From Pseudomonas putida (GTDB lineage Bacteria; Pseudomonadota; Gammaproteobacteria; Pseudomonadales; Pseudomonadaceae): 64,000 nucleotides of DNA. Position 1 is the stretch's first letter. Every line of letters starts with the position of its first letter. The position numbers and the translations under genes are program-made. The stretch is taken from the NCBI RefSeq assembly GCF_002741075.1, contig NZ_CP016634.1, positions 3,022,501-3,086,500 on the forward strand, read 5' to 3'. This document shows positions 19,535 through 28,431 of this stretch, piece after piece. Under the pieces are notes generated by a model. The model saw only the letters and a list, made by a program, of their open reading frames with translations. It ran no database searches and was not told the origin of the DNA.

Positions 19535-19640
19535 CCTGTGTTCTCCTGCTCAAAAATTGAGCAGAAGCAGTTGAACACCTGGGTCAGTTTTCAGTCGGCA
19601 GAACAGCCTCTACTGGGTCAGTTTTCGGTCAGCGGCAACA

Positions 19641-20539
19641 CCCTGGCCCGCTACTCGTCCCCCGAGGGACACCTGATCTGCGACTACCGCTATGGCCTGA
19701 GGGAGGCCATTGCCGACGGGGTGTGCCGCGCGCCCCGCATCGTCCTTCTCGATAACCAGAAGGTGAAGCTAACTGAAGAACTGGAGACCGAGAGCACCGT
19801 CAGGCTGTTCCCCAGCATCGCCAAGCTGCTTGGTGAATCCCCCGTCACCTTCGAAGAGCTGTTGCGCCATGACGAGGTGATCGACCAACTGCTCGGCCTG
19901 GGATGCGCCAAGCTGGATGAGCTTCGCCAGATCAAGCCGGATGCAGCCGGCCTGGTGGTCGCCACCGATATTGAGCACGCCCAGCAGATTGTCCAGGCTC
20001 TGGAAGCCAGCGGGGAAGGTTGCCGCGTAGTGACCAACCGGACTCCGAATGCCCAACAGGTGATCAATGCGTTCAGGCACAGTGATTGCCGCTGGATCGT
20101 CGCTGTTGGGATGATCAGCGAGGGTACGGATATCCCCCGCCTGCAGGTGTGCTGCTACCTCAGCCGCATCCGTACTGAGCTGCACTACCGGCAAGTCCTG
20201 GGGCGCGTGCTGCGGCGGATGGGCGAGTCCGATGATCAGGCTTGGCTGTTCATGCTGGCGGAGCCAACATTGCGGCGCTTTGCGGAGCGCATTGCGGATG
20301 ATCTGCCGGATGACCTGGCAGTGCTGAGCCGGGTGAAGATGCCCGCTGCCTCTTCTGGTTCGATGGCTGGTGGGATGGGGGCTACCTGCGATATCGATGG
20401 CTGCGGTGGAGGCGAGGCCGGGCAAAGTCTTGGTGCAGGTTTGGCGGGTGCCTACTCGCTGGGGGATTTTGCTGCTGAGCCGAGCTATCAGGTCAGTTTT
20501 TCTCAGCACTATCGGCAGTTGTTGTTGGCTTGCCTCTGA
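19641..20539 (+). pseudogene. 3' fragment of a DEAD/DEAH-box helicase, cut by IS21
   Basis: About 299 codons of the C-terminal helicase domain: VATDIEHAQQIVQALEASGE, then ILGR-type block CRWIVAVGMISEGTDIPRLQ and YRQVLGRVLRRMGESDDQAW (motifs V and VI of superfamily 2). The N-terminal ATPase motifs are missing because the sequence begins at the IS21 end. Helicases of this kind are common on Pseudomonas integrative islands (ICEclc/PAGI type), which hints at the origin of this segment. Confidence 0.82.
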
Positions 20540-20811
20540 TGGTCGGTAAGCAGTTAGCCCCAACTAGGGTGAGGCTGCCCGAAGTCTGACCGAGCCAACA
20601 CAGGCCAGTCACCAGCCTTTCACCAATTCCGCGCCGAGCGGCCCAATGCGCTCTCGGGGCGTTCAGCTATTCGCGAAAGGCATCTCTTGGCCGATAGCTG
20701 GTCCGCTTTGTGCCACAAGCGGACGTTAAGTCGGTGAGTTATCTGTCTTGGCAAATCGGTTTGGGCCTAAGCCCTCGCTACACAGGAAATGGCGGCAACA
20801 ACCTGGCCAGC
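20540..20811. other. Intergenic region after the helicase fragment
   Basis: No gene recognised in this stretch between the helicase stop and the terminator of the nitrilase operon. Confidence 0.4.
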
Positions 20812-20836
20812 AATAAAAAGCCGCCTTGCGGCGGCT
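20812..20836 (-). terminator. Rho-independent terminator of the nitrilase operon
   Basis: On the minus strand a GC-rich hairpin, AGCCGCCGCAAGGCGGCT, is followed by TTTTTATT. It lies about 65 bp after the nitrilase stop in the right orientation. Confidence 0.85.
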
Positions 20837-20902
20837 CTATCCCTAAAGCAGTCATGCCCAAACTGGACGGTCAAAGGGAGGATTTCACTAAACAGGCTCT
20901 AC

Positions 20903-21832
20903 TTATCGCTCCAGGGTTACCGGGGCCTGCGGGGCAATGTTCACCTTGAGTTCAAAGATGTCCGGCCGGGCATAATGGCCGACGACATCAAAGTCCAAGT
21001 TGGCTTGGCTAAGCAGATCCATATTGAGGTCTGCATAGATTTCTGTCTCGCAGTCGAACACCGGCCCTGCCAGTACTTCTCCGAGCGGACTTACAACCAT
21101 GCTGCCCCCTCGCATCACGTAATCGTCCTCGTTGAACTCCAGGCCGAATGCATCGCGGTGCTGTTGTGGGTATTCACCAAGACGGATTGCCTGGCAGGCT
21201 GACAACACATAAACACGCCCTTCAAGAGCAATGTGCACCATGGAGCTGGCCCAGGACGGACGGTCATCTGCTGTCGGGGCGCAGTAGATCTGAACACCCT
21301 GGGCATACATGGCCTGGCGTAGTGCTGGCATGTAGTTCTCCCAGCAAATCACGCTCCCCAGGACGCCAAAATCAGTTTCTACAGGCTCGATTGTCGAGCC
21401 ATCACCGAAGCCCCAAATTAGTCGTTCCTGGCCGGTGGGCATCAGCTTGCGGTGGTAACCGGCAATACCCCGGCCTGGGGCGATGGTGACCGCGGTGCAG
21501 TAAAGGGTGCGACCGAAGCGCTCGATTACACCAATCACAGTGGTAACCCCTGTGTGCTCGACACTTTCAGCAAGCAATGCCAGTTCCGGCCCATCCAGCG
21601 TCACAGCCCCATCGACATAGCGTTGGTACAGCTCACGCCCGCTGATGCTGCGATTACCCACTACGCTACCGAAAGCTATCCCCTTGGGATATCCGCCAAT
21701 GAACGCTTCAGGGAATACGGCCAGCCTTGCACCTTGATCTGCTACGCGCCGCAGAATTGTGGAAGCCTTTTCAACGCTGGCTGCAGGATCATAAGGAACA
21801 GAGGCGGCCTGGATGACTGCAATTTTGGTCAT
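20903..21832 (-). CDS. Nitrilase (carbon-nitrogen hydrolase)
   Basis: A 309-residue hydrolase of nitriles to acids and ammonia. The catalytic triad is visible: Glu in LAVFPEAFIGGYPKG, Lys in YHRKLMPTGQER, and Cys in GSVICWENYMPALR. Length and the GQERLIWGFGDG block fit true nitrilases (aliphatic or arylaceto type) rather than amidases. Start at 21832. It sits 27 bp downstream of the transporter gene and is likely cotranscribed, so the transporter may import the nitrile or a related acid. Confidence 0.9.
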   Translation of the reverse strand: MTKIAVIQAASVPYDPAASVEKASTILRRVADQGARLAVFPEAFIGGYPKGIAFGSVVGNRSISGRELYQRYVDGAVTLDGPELALLAESVEHTGVTTVIGVIERFGRTLYCTAVTIAPGRGIAGYHRKLMPTGQERLIWGFGDGSTIEPVETDFGVLGSVICWENYMPALRQAMYAQGVQIYCAPTADDRPSWASSMVHIALEGRVYVLSACQAIRLGEYPQQHRDAFGLEFNEDDYVMRGGSMVVSPLGEVLAGPVFDCETEIYADLNMDLLSQANLDFDVVGHYARPDIFELKVNIAPQAPVTLER

Positions 21833-21858
21833 GAAAAACTCCTGAGGGCAGTAAGAAC

Positions 21859-23181
21859 CTAGAAACGTGTGATGTCGTTGTCGCGGGTTTCCGGCAAGGT
21901 CTTCCACAGCACGATGAGGCATGCCAGCGAGACGGCTGCTAGATAGGCGGCAGGGATGTTCGCGTCGCCAGCCTGGCTAATCAGGGCGGCGGCAATGAAG
22001 GGGCCTGGGCCTGCGAGTGTCGCCAGGGCCAGGTTGTGACCGAGCGCTGCTCCCGTGGAGCGGATGGACGCTGGAAAGACTTCAACCAGCAGCACCACAT
22101 CCATCACCGCAGTTACAGCCACAAGTAGTCCCAGAACGATCAATCCTGCGAGGATTGCCACTGGGTTGCCGGTGTTGAGCAGCAGGAAGATTGGATAGGC
22201 CAGTACAGAGAGTGCGGCAGCAGCACTGAGCAGCAGCTTGCGTCGCCCGATGCTGTCGCTGAGCCGGCCGATCAGTGGATTGGCAATGACATAGACAACC
22301 AGCGCGATGCTGCACAGCCATAGTGCATTGCTTCGTGGTAGCCCAACGGTAGTGACCAGGTGGTTATTGGCGTAGGTGATGAAGTAGTAGAGCGAGACGC
22401 CGAACAGCGCTGAGAAGGCGAAAGTAGTGATGAAGGCGCGACGGTGTACAGACTTGCTCGGTGCTTCGAACTGTTGTGAATCGCGTTGACGTACCAGCTC
22501 TTCATACACGGGGGTATCACCCAGCTTCCGGCGGATGAAGATGGCGATACCGGTCATCACGATGGAGGCAACGAATGGGATCCGCCAGCCCCAGGACGCC
22601 AGTTGCTGGTCATCGAGTGTTGAGGTGAGGCTCGCGGCGGTGAACGTACCAAACAAGAAGGCCAAGCCAGCCGTTCCAGTGATAACGCTGGCTGCCGTCG
22701 CGCGGCGGTTGGACGGAGCACTCTCTACGATGTAGATACCTGCGCTAGACCATTCGCCCCCTACCATCATGCCTTGCACGAAACGCATGACGATCAGCAA
22801 GACAGGTGCAGCGATACCGATTGCCTCATAGGTGGGCAAAAGTCCGATGATCGTGGTGCACACACCCATACCGAAGACAGTGATGATAAGCACCGCGCGG
22901 CGACCGAGGCGGTCACCGATGGGCCCCAGAATCAATGCTCCAAATGGTCGCGATACGAAGCCTACGGCGAACACTGCCAGCGACGACAGCAGCGATACAC
23001 CTGGGGCGCTAGAGGGGAAGAACAACATACCGATCACGGCAGCGAAGTAGCCGTAGATGGCGAAGTCGAACCACTCCATGAAGTTGCCGATACCCACCGC
23101 GATTGCACGCTTGCGAATGTCTGACTGCTCACCCTTGGTATGGATACTGCTTGGATTTACTTTTTTATTAATTGCGTCCAC
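21859..23181 (-). CDS. MFS transporter, metabolite:H+ symporter type
   Basis: A 440-residue inner-membrane protein with about 12 membrane segments. The N-terminal GIGNFMEWFDFAIYGYFAAV and the loop motif GPIGDRLGRRAVLIITVFGM are typical of the MHS subfamily (ProP/ShiA-like). It is divergent from a LysR gene (81-bp gap) and upstream of the nitrilase. Substrate unknown; probably an organic acid or nitrile-related compound. Confidence 0.9.
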   Translation of the reverse strand: MDAINKKVNPSSIHTKGEQSDIRKRAIAVGIGNFMEWFDFAIYGYFAAVIGMLFFPSSAPGVSLLSSLAVFAVGFVSRPFGALILGPIGDRLGRRAVLIITVFGMGVCTTIIGLLPTYEAIGIAAPVLLIVMRFVQGMMVGGEWSSAGIYIVESAPSNRRATAASVITGTAGLAFLFGTFTAASLTSTLDDQQLASWGWRIPFVASIVMTGIAIFIRRKLGDTPVYEELVRQRDSQQFEAPSKSVHRRAFITTFAFSALFGVSLYYFITYANNHLVTTVGLPRSNALWLCSIALVVYVIANPLIGRLSDSIGRRKLLLSAAAALSVLAYPIFLLLNTGNPVAILAGLIVLGLLVAVTAVMDVVLLVEVFPASIRSTGAALGHNLALATLAGPGPFIAAALISQAGDANIPAAYLAAVSLACLIVLWKTLPETRDNDITRF

Positions 23182-23261
23182 GGTGCTCCCCAGCTTTTCT
23201 TAGGTGTGTATGGGCAGCAGACTATGAATCCTCTCGGCCGCAGAGCAAACGATTAGAAAAT

Positions 23262-24188
23262 ATGAGCCGGATTAGTGTACGTAATATCTCGAGAATTGAT
23301 CTGAACCTGCTGCTGACGTTCCACTGCCTGATGACCGAGCGCAGTGCCACCCGAGCCTCGGCCATGCTGCATGTGACCCAGGGGGCAGTTAGCTCGGCGT
23401 TGCGTCGTTTGCGTGAGCATTTCGGAGATGAGCTCTTTATCCGCACCGCTTCCGGAATGCAGCCAACCCGTAGGGCGATGGAGCTGGCGCCGAAGATCGC
23501 CGAGGCCCTTACGTCTATCTCAGGCGTGCTTGGGGCAGAGCCGGATTTCTCCGCACACGACTCGAGCTACATTTTCAACATCGGTCTGTCCGATGATATT
23601 GAGGCCTATCTCGCTCCGCGGATCGTTAACGCCGCAGCGGATCAGGGGCTGGGAGTGAGCTTTTCGTTCCATCAGAGCAACAGCTCACTGTGGAAACAGT
23701 CGCTACAAGATCCGGACATGGATCTAGTGATTTGCAGCGAGCCGAAAGACTTCAGCAGCGGGTATTCATCCAAGGTGCTGTTTTCCTCGTCATACTCCTG
23801 CTTGTACCTGCCTGGCGCAGACAACGCAGGCACACCTATCGGCCTGGAGGAGTACTTCGAGGCAAGCCATGTGCGAGTTTCCTATGACGGCCGCCGCGGC
23901 TTTATCGACGACATGTTCGAAGCGGCGGGCTATTCGAGGCGTGTTATAGCCTCATTCACCCACTTCAGTGGCGCGCTCACCACGTTGATCAGCAGCGGCG
24001 CGATAGCCACAATTCCCACGTTCGCCGCCGAGAGCTATTCGGCCATGACTCGGCTAAGTATTTGTCCGGCGCCGATTCCGGTTCCATCATTTCGATGCTT
24101 CATGGTTTGGGACATTGCCAAGAACAGTAAGCCTCAGCACGAATGGCTGCGGCTATTCATCGGGCAGCTGACACAGAAGCTTGCTTAG
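23262..24188 (+). CDS. LysR-family transcription regulator of the nitrilase locus
   Basis: A 308-residue regulator. N-terminal winged helix (ISRIDLNLLLTFHCLMTERS, then RASAMLHVTQGAVSSALRRL) and a C-terminal effector domain from about residue 95. The divergent position next to the MFS-nitrilase operon makes it the likely activator. The ATG at 23262 was chosen; the frame is open upstream but without a clear start signal. Confidence 0.88.
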   Translation: MSRISVRNISRIDLNLLLTFHCLMTERSATRASAMLHVTQGAVSSALRRLREHFGDELFIRTASGMQPTRRAMELAPKIAEALTSISGVLGAEPDFSAHDSSYIFNIGLSDDIEAYLAPRIVNAAADQGLGVSFSFHQSNSSLWKQSLQDPDMDLVICSEPKDFSSGYSSKVLFSSSYSCLYLPGADNAGTPIGLEEYFEASHVRVSYDGRRGFIDDMFEAAGYSRRVIASFTHFSGALTTLISSGAIATIPTFAAESYSAMTRLSICPAPIPVPSFRCFMVWDIAKNSKPQHEWLRLFIGQLTQKLA

Positions 24189-24346
24189 ACTTGGTCGCAG
24201 GTAGCCAGGAGTTACGGGAAAAAGGGGGCGGATTTATTGGAATCATCGACCGCTTCTGACCGATTTGTGCCGGTCGTCAAGGACCGCTTCGGATCACTCT
24301 CAACCGGATCGCGGGCCAGCTGATTTGCTAAAAACCCGCGCCAAAC
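24189..24346. other. Junction region with no gene
   Basis: The copy of a short Pseudomonas-type dispersed sequence (GACCGCTTCTGACCGATTTG) lies here, next to the broken end of the binding-protein gene. Confidence 0.3.
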
Positions 24347-24844
24347 TCAACGAAGGATTTCGCATGATCCGTTTTTTTTGGTGTCCCAGAAGTCGGCCCA
24401 GGTCTTGGGTACGTCCGCGCCTTTGAACGCGTCCGTGCGATACGCCAGCACCGTGGAGTAGCTGATGTAGCCGACGCTGTATTCGTCCTTGAGGCTGTCG
24501 GGTATTTGCGCGGCATTGGGAATCAGCGCAAGGTCGAGCTTCTCGAACAGCCCTTCGGCTTCGCCACGGATGCAGTCGCCAGTGGGCAGGTCCACCACGT
24601 CCCAGGTGACCTTGCCGCTCTCGACCTGGGTCTTGATGATCGGGTAGGCCTTGGGCGAGCTGTCCTGTTTGAGCGTCAGACCGAGCTTTTTCGCCGCAGG
24701 CTCCAGGATCGCCTTGCTCTGGGCTTCCTGATAAGCACCGCCCTGGGATACGAACGTGATGTCCTCGGCCATGGCCTGGGTGGCGCTACCGATGAACAGG
24801 GCCAGACTCGCGAGTTGGAAAGCTGTAGTGCGCAATGTGCTCAT
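24347..24844 (-). pseudogene. ABC transporter substrate-binding protein, 3'-truncated
   Basis: The first 155 or so residues of a spermidine/putrescine-type periplasmic binding protein. A signal peptide ends at TQAMA; DITFVSQGGAYQEAQSKAIL and WDVVDLPTGDCIRGEAEGLF are family segments. After VPKTWADFWDTKK the frame leaves homology near 24378, so about half of the gene is missing. No permease genes remain nearby. Confidence 0.82.
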
Positions 24845-25124
24845 GGAAAGACTCCGAATGGTTGGCAGATTTTCTTGGGCGAGCTGTAGGTTTTGTTGTC
24901 GGTCGCTCTGCGGGACCATGGAGGTCTAATGTACCGGCTTGTCCGTGAACGAAGCGGCTACAAATGCGCGGATGAAAAGTGGTTTATTGCGAAAATGCGA
25001 ACGGGCACAGTATTTCGTGCGTCGGGTGCGGGCTTGCGCGCCTGTCGCGAGCAGCCCCGAAGCCCCCGGTAGGAGCGAGCATGCTCGCGATGGCGGTGTG
25101 TTGGGTGAGTCATAGCCAAGTCAT
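24845..25124. other. Intergenic region
   Basis: Upstream region of the binding-protein fragment and downstream of the DUF2798 gene; no gene or site recognised. Confidence 0.35.
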
Positions 25125-25349
25125 TCAGCCCACCGTCATCCGCCTCACCACGCGCCGAATCATCGGCGCCGCCAGCACCACCACCGGCAACATCGATACC
25201 CACGACAGCGCCCACGCGTTCAACCAGCGGCCGGCAAAGGCCAGGTCGAGCGCATGGGGTGTGGTGGCGATGGCGGCCGCGACCGCGCAGGTCAGGCCGG
25301 ATTGAACGACGCCGAAAACGAAATGCTCATAACGGGCGGGGATTTTCAT
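25125..25349 (-). CDS. DUF2798 family small membrane protein
   Basis: A 74-residue inner-membrane protein with two hydrophobic segments (FGVVQSGLTCAVAAAIATTP and WALSWVSMLPVVVLAAPMIR) and a basic C terminus (RRVVRRMTVG), the DUF2798 pattern. Role unknown. It lies 54 bp downstream of the hydrolase gene in the same direction. Confidence 0.82.
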   Translation of the reverse strand: MKIPARYEHFVFGVVQSGLTCAVAAAIATTPHALDLAFAGRWLNAWALSWVSMLPVVVLAAPMIRRVVRRMTVG

Positions 25350-25403
25350 CGGGGGTTCTCGAGAAAGAGCGGGGGGGCGCGATGCCCGGCCGCTCGGGCA
25401 CGA

Positions 25404-26105
25404 TCAAGCCGGTTGCAGTTGCGCGATAGTCTCTTCGGTGGTCCACAGCCCGTGGGCGAGGAAGCGGTAATTGATGATGGCCGCCAGGTAGCCGTCGCCA
25501 TCCGGCAGGCGCGGGCCGGCGGTGGCGTCGCGTACCACGACTATTTCAAAGCCCTGTTCGAGCAGTTCGCGCAGGTGTGATTCCACGCAAAGGTTGGCCG
25601 CCATGCCGGCGAGGATGATCTGCGACACGCCTTTCTTGCGCAATTGCAGCGCCAGGTCGTTGGTTTCCGGGCCGTAGACCTTGTGCGGCGAGGCGATGAT
25701 GGTCTCGCCGTCGAGAATGTACGGCTTGTAGATCTCGAGGAAATCGGCGCCGGAGCCTTCGAAGTTTTCCAGGGTGTTCGGTCCCTTGCGATCGAACATG
25801 CAGATGCTGTGCATGACCTTTTCCAGCGGACCGCCAAAATGCCAGTCGTGGTCGTGCGGGTAGTAATAGTGTGGCGACACGGCCACGGGCAGGTCGTGAG
25901 CCTTGAAGGCCTTGAACAGTTTTTCCAGGTTTTCGACGGTGTTGTTCTCGACGATGCTCTCACCGAACACCGCCCAACTGGCGCCGGCAGGGCTGAGGAA
26001 GTCGTTCTGTGGGTCGATGACCACCAGGGCGGCTTTGCTCAGGTCGAGCTTGAAACCAGTGGCAGGCAGTGCGGGTTCGGCGGGGTCGGCGTACAGATGG
26101 CTCAT
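25404..26105 (-). CDS. Cysteine hydrolase, isochorismatase family
   Basis: A 233-residue hydrolase. The catalytic triad of the family is present: Asp in ALVVIDPQNDFLSPAG, Lys in IIASPHKVYGPETND, and Cys in LAGMAANLCVESHLREL. Members hydrolyse amide or ester bonds in nicotinamide, carbamates and similar; substrate here unknown. A TetR regulator lies immediately upstream and may control it together with DUF2798. Confidence 0.88.
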   Translation of the reverse strand: MSHLYADPAEPALPATGFKLDLSKAALVVIDPQNDFLSPAGASWAVFGESIVENNTVENLEKLFKAFKAHDLPVAVSPHYYYPHDHDWHFGGPLEKVMHSICMFDRKGPNTLENFEGSGADFLEIYKPYILDGETIIASPHKVYGPETNDLALQLRKKGVSQIILAGMAANLCVESHLRELLEQGFEIVVVRDATAGPRLPDGDGYLAAIINYRFLAHGLWTTEETIAQLQPA

Positions 26106-26195
26106 GACGATTTACCTCTTGGGTGCTTGCGTGGATGAGACGTGAATGTTGCTTTATATAAATGACCAGTCGTCTTATTAATGAGGAAAAAAAAC

Positions 26196-26786
26196 TCACT
26201 CCAATAGCCGAGGCAAGACCATCGATACGAAACGCTGCAGAGGTGCACCGTCGCGCAGGACCTTGCCGCGCATGACCGCACCTTCCCAGCCTTCGACGAT
26301 GACACTGGCCAGCGCTTCGGCGTCGTGAGTTTCAGAGAGTTCGCGGCGCTGCTGCGCTTCACGCAGGCAGCTCGCGAGCAAACCTTCCCAGCGCGCCAGC
26401 ACATCGGCCAGACGCTTGCGGGTTTGTTCGCTGCCATTGGACATTTCCAGGGACAGGTTGCCAATCAGGCAACCCAGGCTGTATTCATGCTCGCCGTGCT
26501 CGAGCACCAGGGCCTGGAAGAACTGGCCGATGCGCTCCAGCGGCTTGACCCGGGCGTCGTAGAAGATCGGCCCGTGGCGGGTTTCGATCGAGGTCCAGTA
26601 TTCCTCGAGGATCTCTGCCGCGAAGTCTTCCTTGCTGGCGAAGTAGTTGTAGAAAGAGCCCTTGGGAATCTCGGCAGCGGCGGTGATGTCCTGGACGCCG
26701 CAGCCGTTGAAGCCACGGTTGTGAACCACCTGGCGGCCAATCGACAGCAAACGGGATCTGACTTCGAGGTTGACCGGGCGAGCCAT
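26196..26786 (-). CDS. TetR-family transcription regulator
   Basis: A 196-residue repressor-type protein. N-terminal helix-turn-helix: GFNGCGVQDITAAAEIPKGS then FYNYFASKEDFAAEILEEYW. The C-terminal ligand domain resembles the AcuR/YxaF group. It lies upstream of and in line with the cysteine hydrolase gene. Confidence 0.9.
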   Translation of the reverse strand: MARPVNLEVRSRLLSIGRQVVHNRGFNGCGVQDITAAAEIPKGSFYNYFASKEDFAAEILEEYWTSIETRHGPIFYDARVKPLERIGQFFQALVLEHGEHEYSLGCLIGNLSLEMSNGSEQTRKRLADVLARWEGLLASCLREAQQRRELSETHDAEALASVIVEGWEGAVMRGKVLRDGAPLQRFVSMVLPRLLE

Positions 26787-26867
26787 GACAGAGACATCCA
26801 GTGATGAGAAAGTTTTAATAAACTAACTGGTCATCTATGTTTCGTCAACAGTCGAATTGACTGCCAA

Positions 26868-27545
26868 TCAGTCCGCCTGCGCCATCTCGATGTACTCGAG
26901 CATCTTCTCGTTGCCATCGAGAATGTCACGGCAGATGGCCGCCCGTGCCGCCGCGCCATCGCGGCGCTTGAGTGCGTCGAGCACTTCCCAGTGATGGTCG
27001 ATGGCCATGCGCTCGTTGAAGTTGCCATAGGCACGGGCGATCAGTGGGCCGGTGCGCATCCACAGGCTATCGAGCAAACCCGCCAGCACCGGCATGCGCG
27101 CGATGGTGGTCAGCGCGTAGTGAAATTGCTGATTGCACTTGAGAGCGGCTTGCAAGTCCTGGGCGTTGATCGCGGCGATGTTGTTTTCGATGCAGGCTTG
27201 CAGGTCTGCGAGTTCGCTGTCGGTCACCAGCGCGGCGGCCGTCTCCGCAGCCAGGCCTTCAAGCGCCAGGCGGATGCTGCGGATCTCGCCGTATTGCGCG
27301 GCGGTGAGGATGGGTACGCGGATGTCACGCGGGGTCTTGAGGATCAGCGCCTGTTCCTTGGCCAGTTGCAGGATCGCGTCGCGCACCGGTGTGACGCTGG
27401 TGCCCAGTTGTTCGGCCAGGTCGCGGATGCGCAGGCGGTCATCGGGCTGGAAACGCCCGGTGATCAGTGCCTCGCGCAGCAACTCGTAGATGCCACTGCC
27501 CAGGTAAGAGTGATTGAGGGTTTGAATAGGGTAGGGGTTGCTCAT
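26868..27545 (-). CDS. GntR-family regulator, FadR/FCD type
   Basis: A 225-residue regulator. N-terminal winged helix (LRIRDLAEQLGTSVTPVRDA, with the typical VTPVRDA recognition helix) and a C-terminal all-helical FCD domain with metal-binding histidines (CNQQFHYALTT and DHHWEVLDAL). Probably regulated the neighbouring dehydrogenase gene, now truncated. Confidence 0.9.
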   Translation of the reverse strand: MSNPYPIQTLNHSYLGSGIYELLREALITGRFQPDDRLRIRDLAEQLGTSVTPVRDAILQLAKEQALILKTPRDIRVPILTAAQYGEIRSIRLALEGLAAETAAALVTDSELADLQACIENNIAAINAQDLQAALKCNQQFHYALTTIARMPVLAGLLDSLWMRTGPLIARAYGNFNERMAIDHHWEVLDALKRRDGAAARAAICRDILDGNEKMLEYIEMAQAD

Positions 27546-27614
27546 TGATCGCTCATCTGCGGCGGATGCCCGGCCCGAATGATGGAAGTTTCCGGCCGGG
27601 ATTTCCAGATTATT

Positions 27615-27812
27615 TCAGACGTGCTGACCACCGTTGACATGAATCTCCGAACCGTTGATGTACGACGCGCCTCGGGTGCAGAGGAAATGCACCAGGGATG
27701 CGACTTCTTCCGGCTTGCCCAAGCGGTGCATGGGGATCTGCTGATCGACGATCAGTTCGGTCCCGGCAGACAGGATCGACGTCTCGATCTCACCCGGTGC
27801 AATCGCATTGAC
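27615..27812 (-). pseudogene. 3' fragment of a short-chain dehydrogenase gene
   Basis: The C-terminal 65 residues of an SDR: VNAIAPGEIETSILSAGTEL, then PMHRLGKPEEVASLVHFLCT and SYINGSEIHVNGGQHV. Homology stops exactly at 27812, where the GGGG of a Tn3-type end begins, so the gene was cut by transposon insertion followed by loss of the other half. Confidence 0.88.
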
Positions 27813-27850
27813 GGGGTTTGGGGAGCAATGGAACCAAAAACCAACGTAAG
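27813..27850 (+). repeat. 38-bp Tn3-family terminal repeat
   Basis: Begins GGGGTTTGGGGAGCAATGGA and ends CAACGTAAG, the expected GGGG...TAAG frame and length. About 35 of 38 bases also occur inside the two TIME-like elements (for example around 56976-57013). The outer GGGG abuts the truncated SDR gene. Confidence 0.75.
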
Positions 27851-27903
27851 CTCTGAATCCCACCGTAAAGGGGCTTTCCGATCTCCAGCTCACCCGCCAG
27901 GCA

Positions 27904-28107
27904 TTACTCTCTGATCAGTGCCTCGATGATCGGGCAGATCGTTCCGCCGTCTCCCGCATCACATTGCTGCACCAGTTCGCCTAACAGTTGCTGCATGACG
28001 ACCAAGTCGGCCATCTTCTGCTCGATCAACGCGAGCTTGCGTGCAGCCCGTGCTCGCGTTTCTGTGGGAGGAAAATAAAGTGTCATCCTAACTACAGGAC
28101 CCTGCAA
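27904..28107 (-). pseudogene. C-terminal fragment of a MerR-family regulator
   Basis: The segment RARAARKLALIEQKMADLVV then MQQLLGELVQQCDAGDGGTI and CPIIEALIRE is the effector half of a MerR protein with paired cysteines. The DNA-binding half is absent: upstream sequence changes at about 28075 into a repeat-bearing region. Metal specificity cannot be given. Confidence 0.65.
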
Positions 28108-28270
28108 CGTAGCAATTCCTGCAAAAATCCATTTAAAACAATGACTTATTTCAATTCTGCCATCTGCAAGCGTTTTGTGGGGATGGAGGCCGGAATCATT
28201 AAAGTATCATCCTAATTTTCGCTCAACCTTGGAAAATGCTGAGAATCGTAAAAATAAAGTTTCATCCTTT
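28071..28270. repeat. Three spaced copies of an AAAGTNTCATCCT motif
   Basis: Copies at about 28074-28089 (AAATAAAGTGTCATCCTAAC), 28197-28214 (TTAAAGTATCATCCTAAT) and 28252-28268 (AATAAAGTTTCATCCTTT), all in the same orientation. Spaced repeats like this are typical of the ends of IS21-, Tn7- or Mu-like elements, where several transposase sites occur. No matching transposase is present. Confidence 0.5.
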
Positions 28271-28431
28271 CCGCTACTAGTTCAAGGCTTTCCCGCCGCT
28301 TTCTTCCGGCCGCCGGCAACAACGCTGCTTGGCTGAGGCGATCCACTTGCGCTACCGCTCACTGATCAGATCGCACTTGAACTCGACGAGCAGCCAACCA
28401 TCAGGCCGAGCGTGATCGCCAAAAAAAAGGT
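28271..28431. other. Flank and probable end of the ISL3 element
   Basis: No gene. Near 28412-28437 the sequence GATCGCCAAAAAAAAGGTTC resembles the opposite flank near 29652-29680 read on the minus strand (CAGTCGCCAAACACACCCTT), a probable pair of imperfect ISL3 terminal repeats. Confidence 0.4.

Larger units (their letters stand above)
17036..19640 (-). mobile_element. IS21-family insertion sequence
   Basis: About 2605 bp. The left end reads TGTTGGCGCTGATGGAAAAT and the right end, on the minus strand, TGTTGCCGCTGACCGAAAAC; both continue into repeated TTGACCCA/CTGACCCA motifs, the multiple terminal binding sites typical of IS21. It contains istA and istB. The flanks (TAGTG on the left, CCCTG on the right) are not a direct repeat, so one side was rearranged after insertion; the right flank is the interior of a helicase gene. 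Confidence 0.88.

Noticed and set aside
24247..24300. Possible repeat GACCGCTTCTGACCGATTTG and similar pieces near 34135 and 36265
   Set aside because: Short dispersed Pseudomonas-type sequences; matches between the three sites are too weak to call a defined element.
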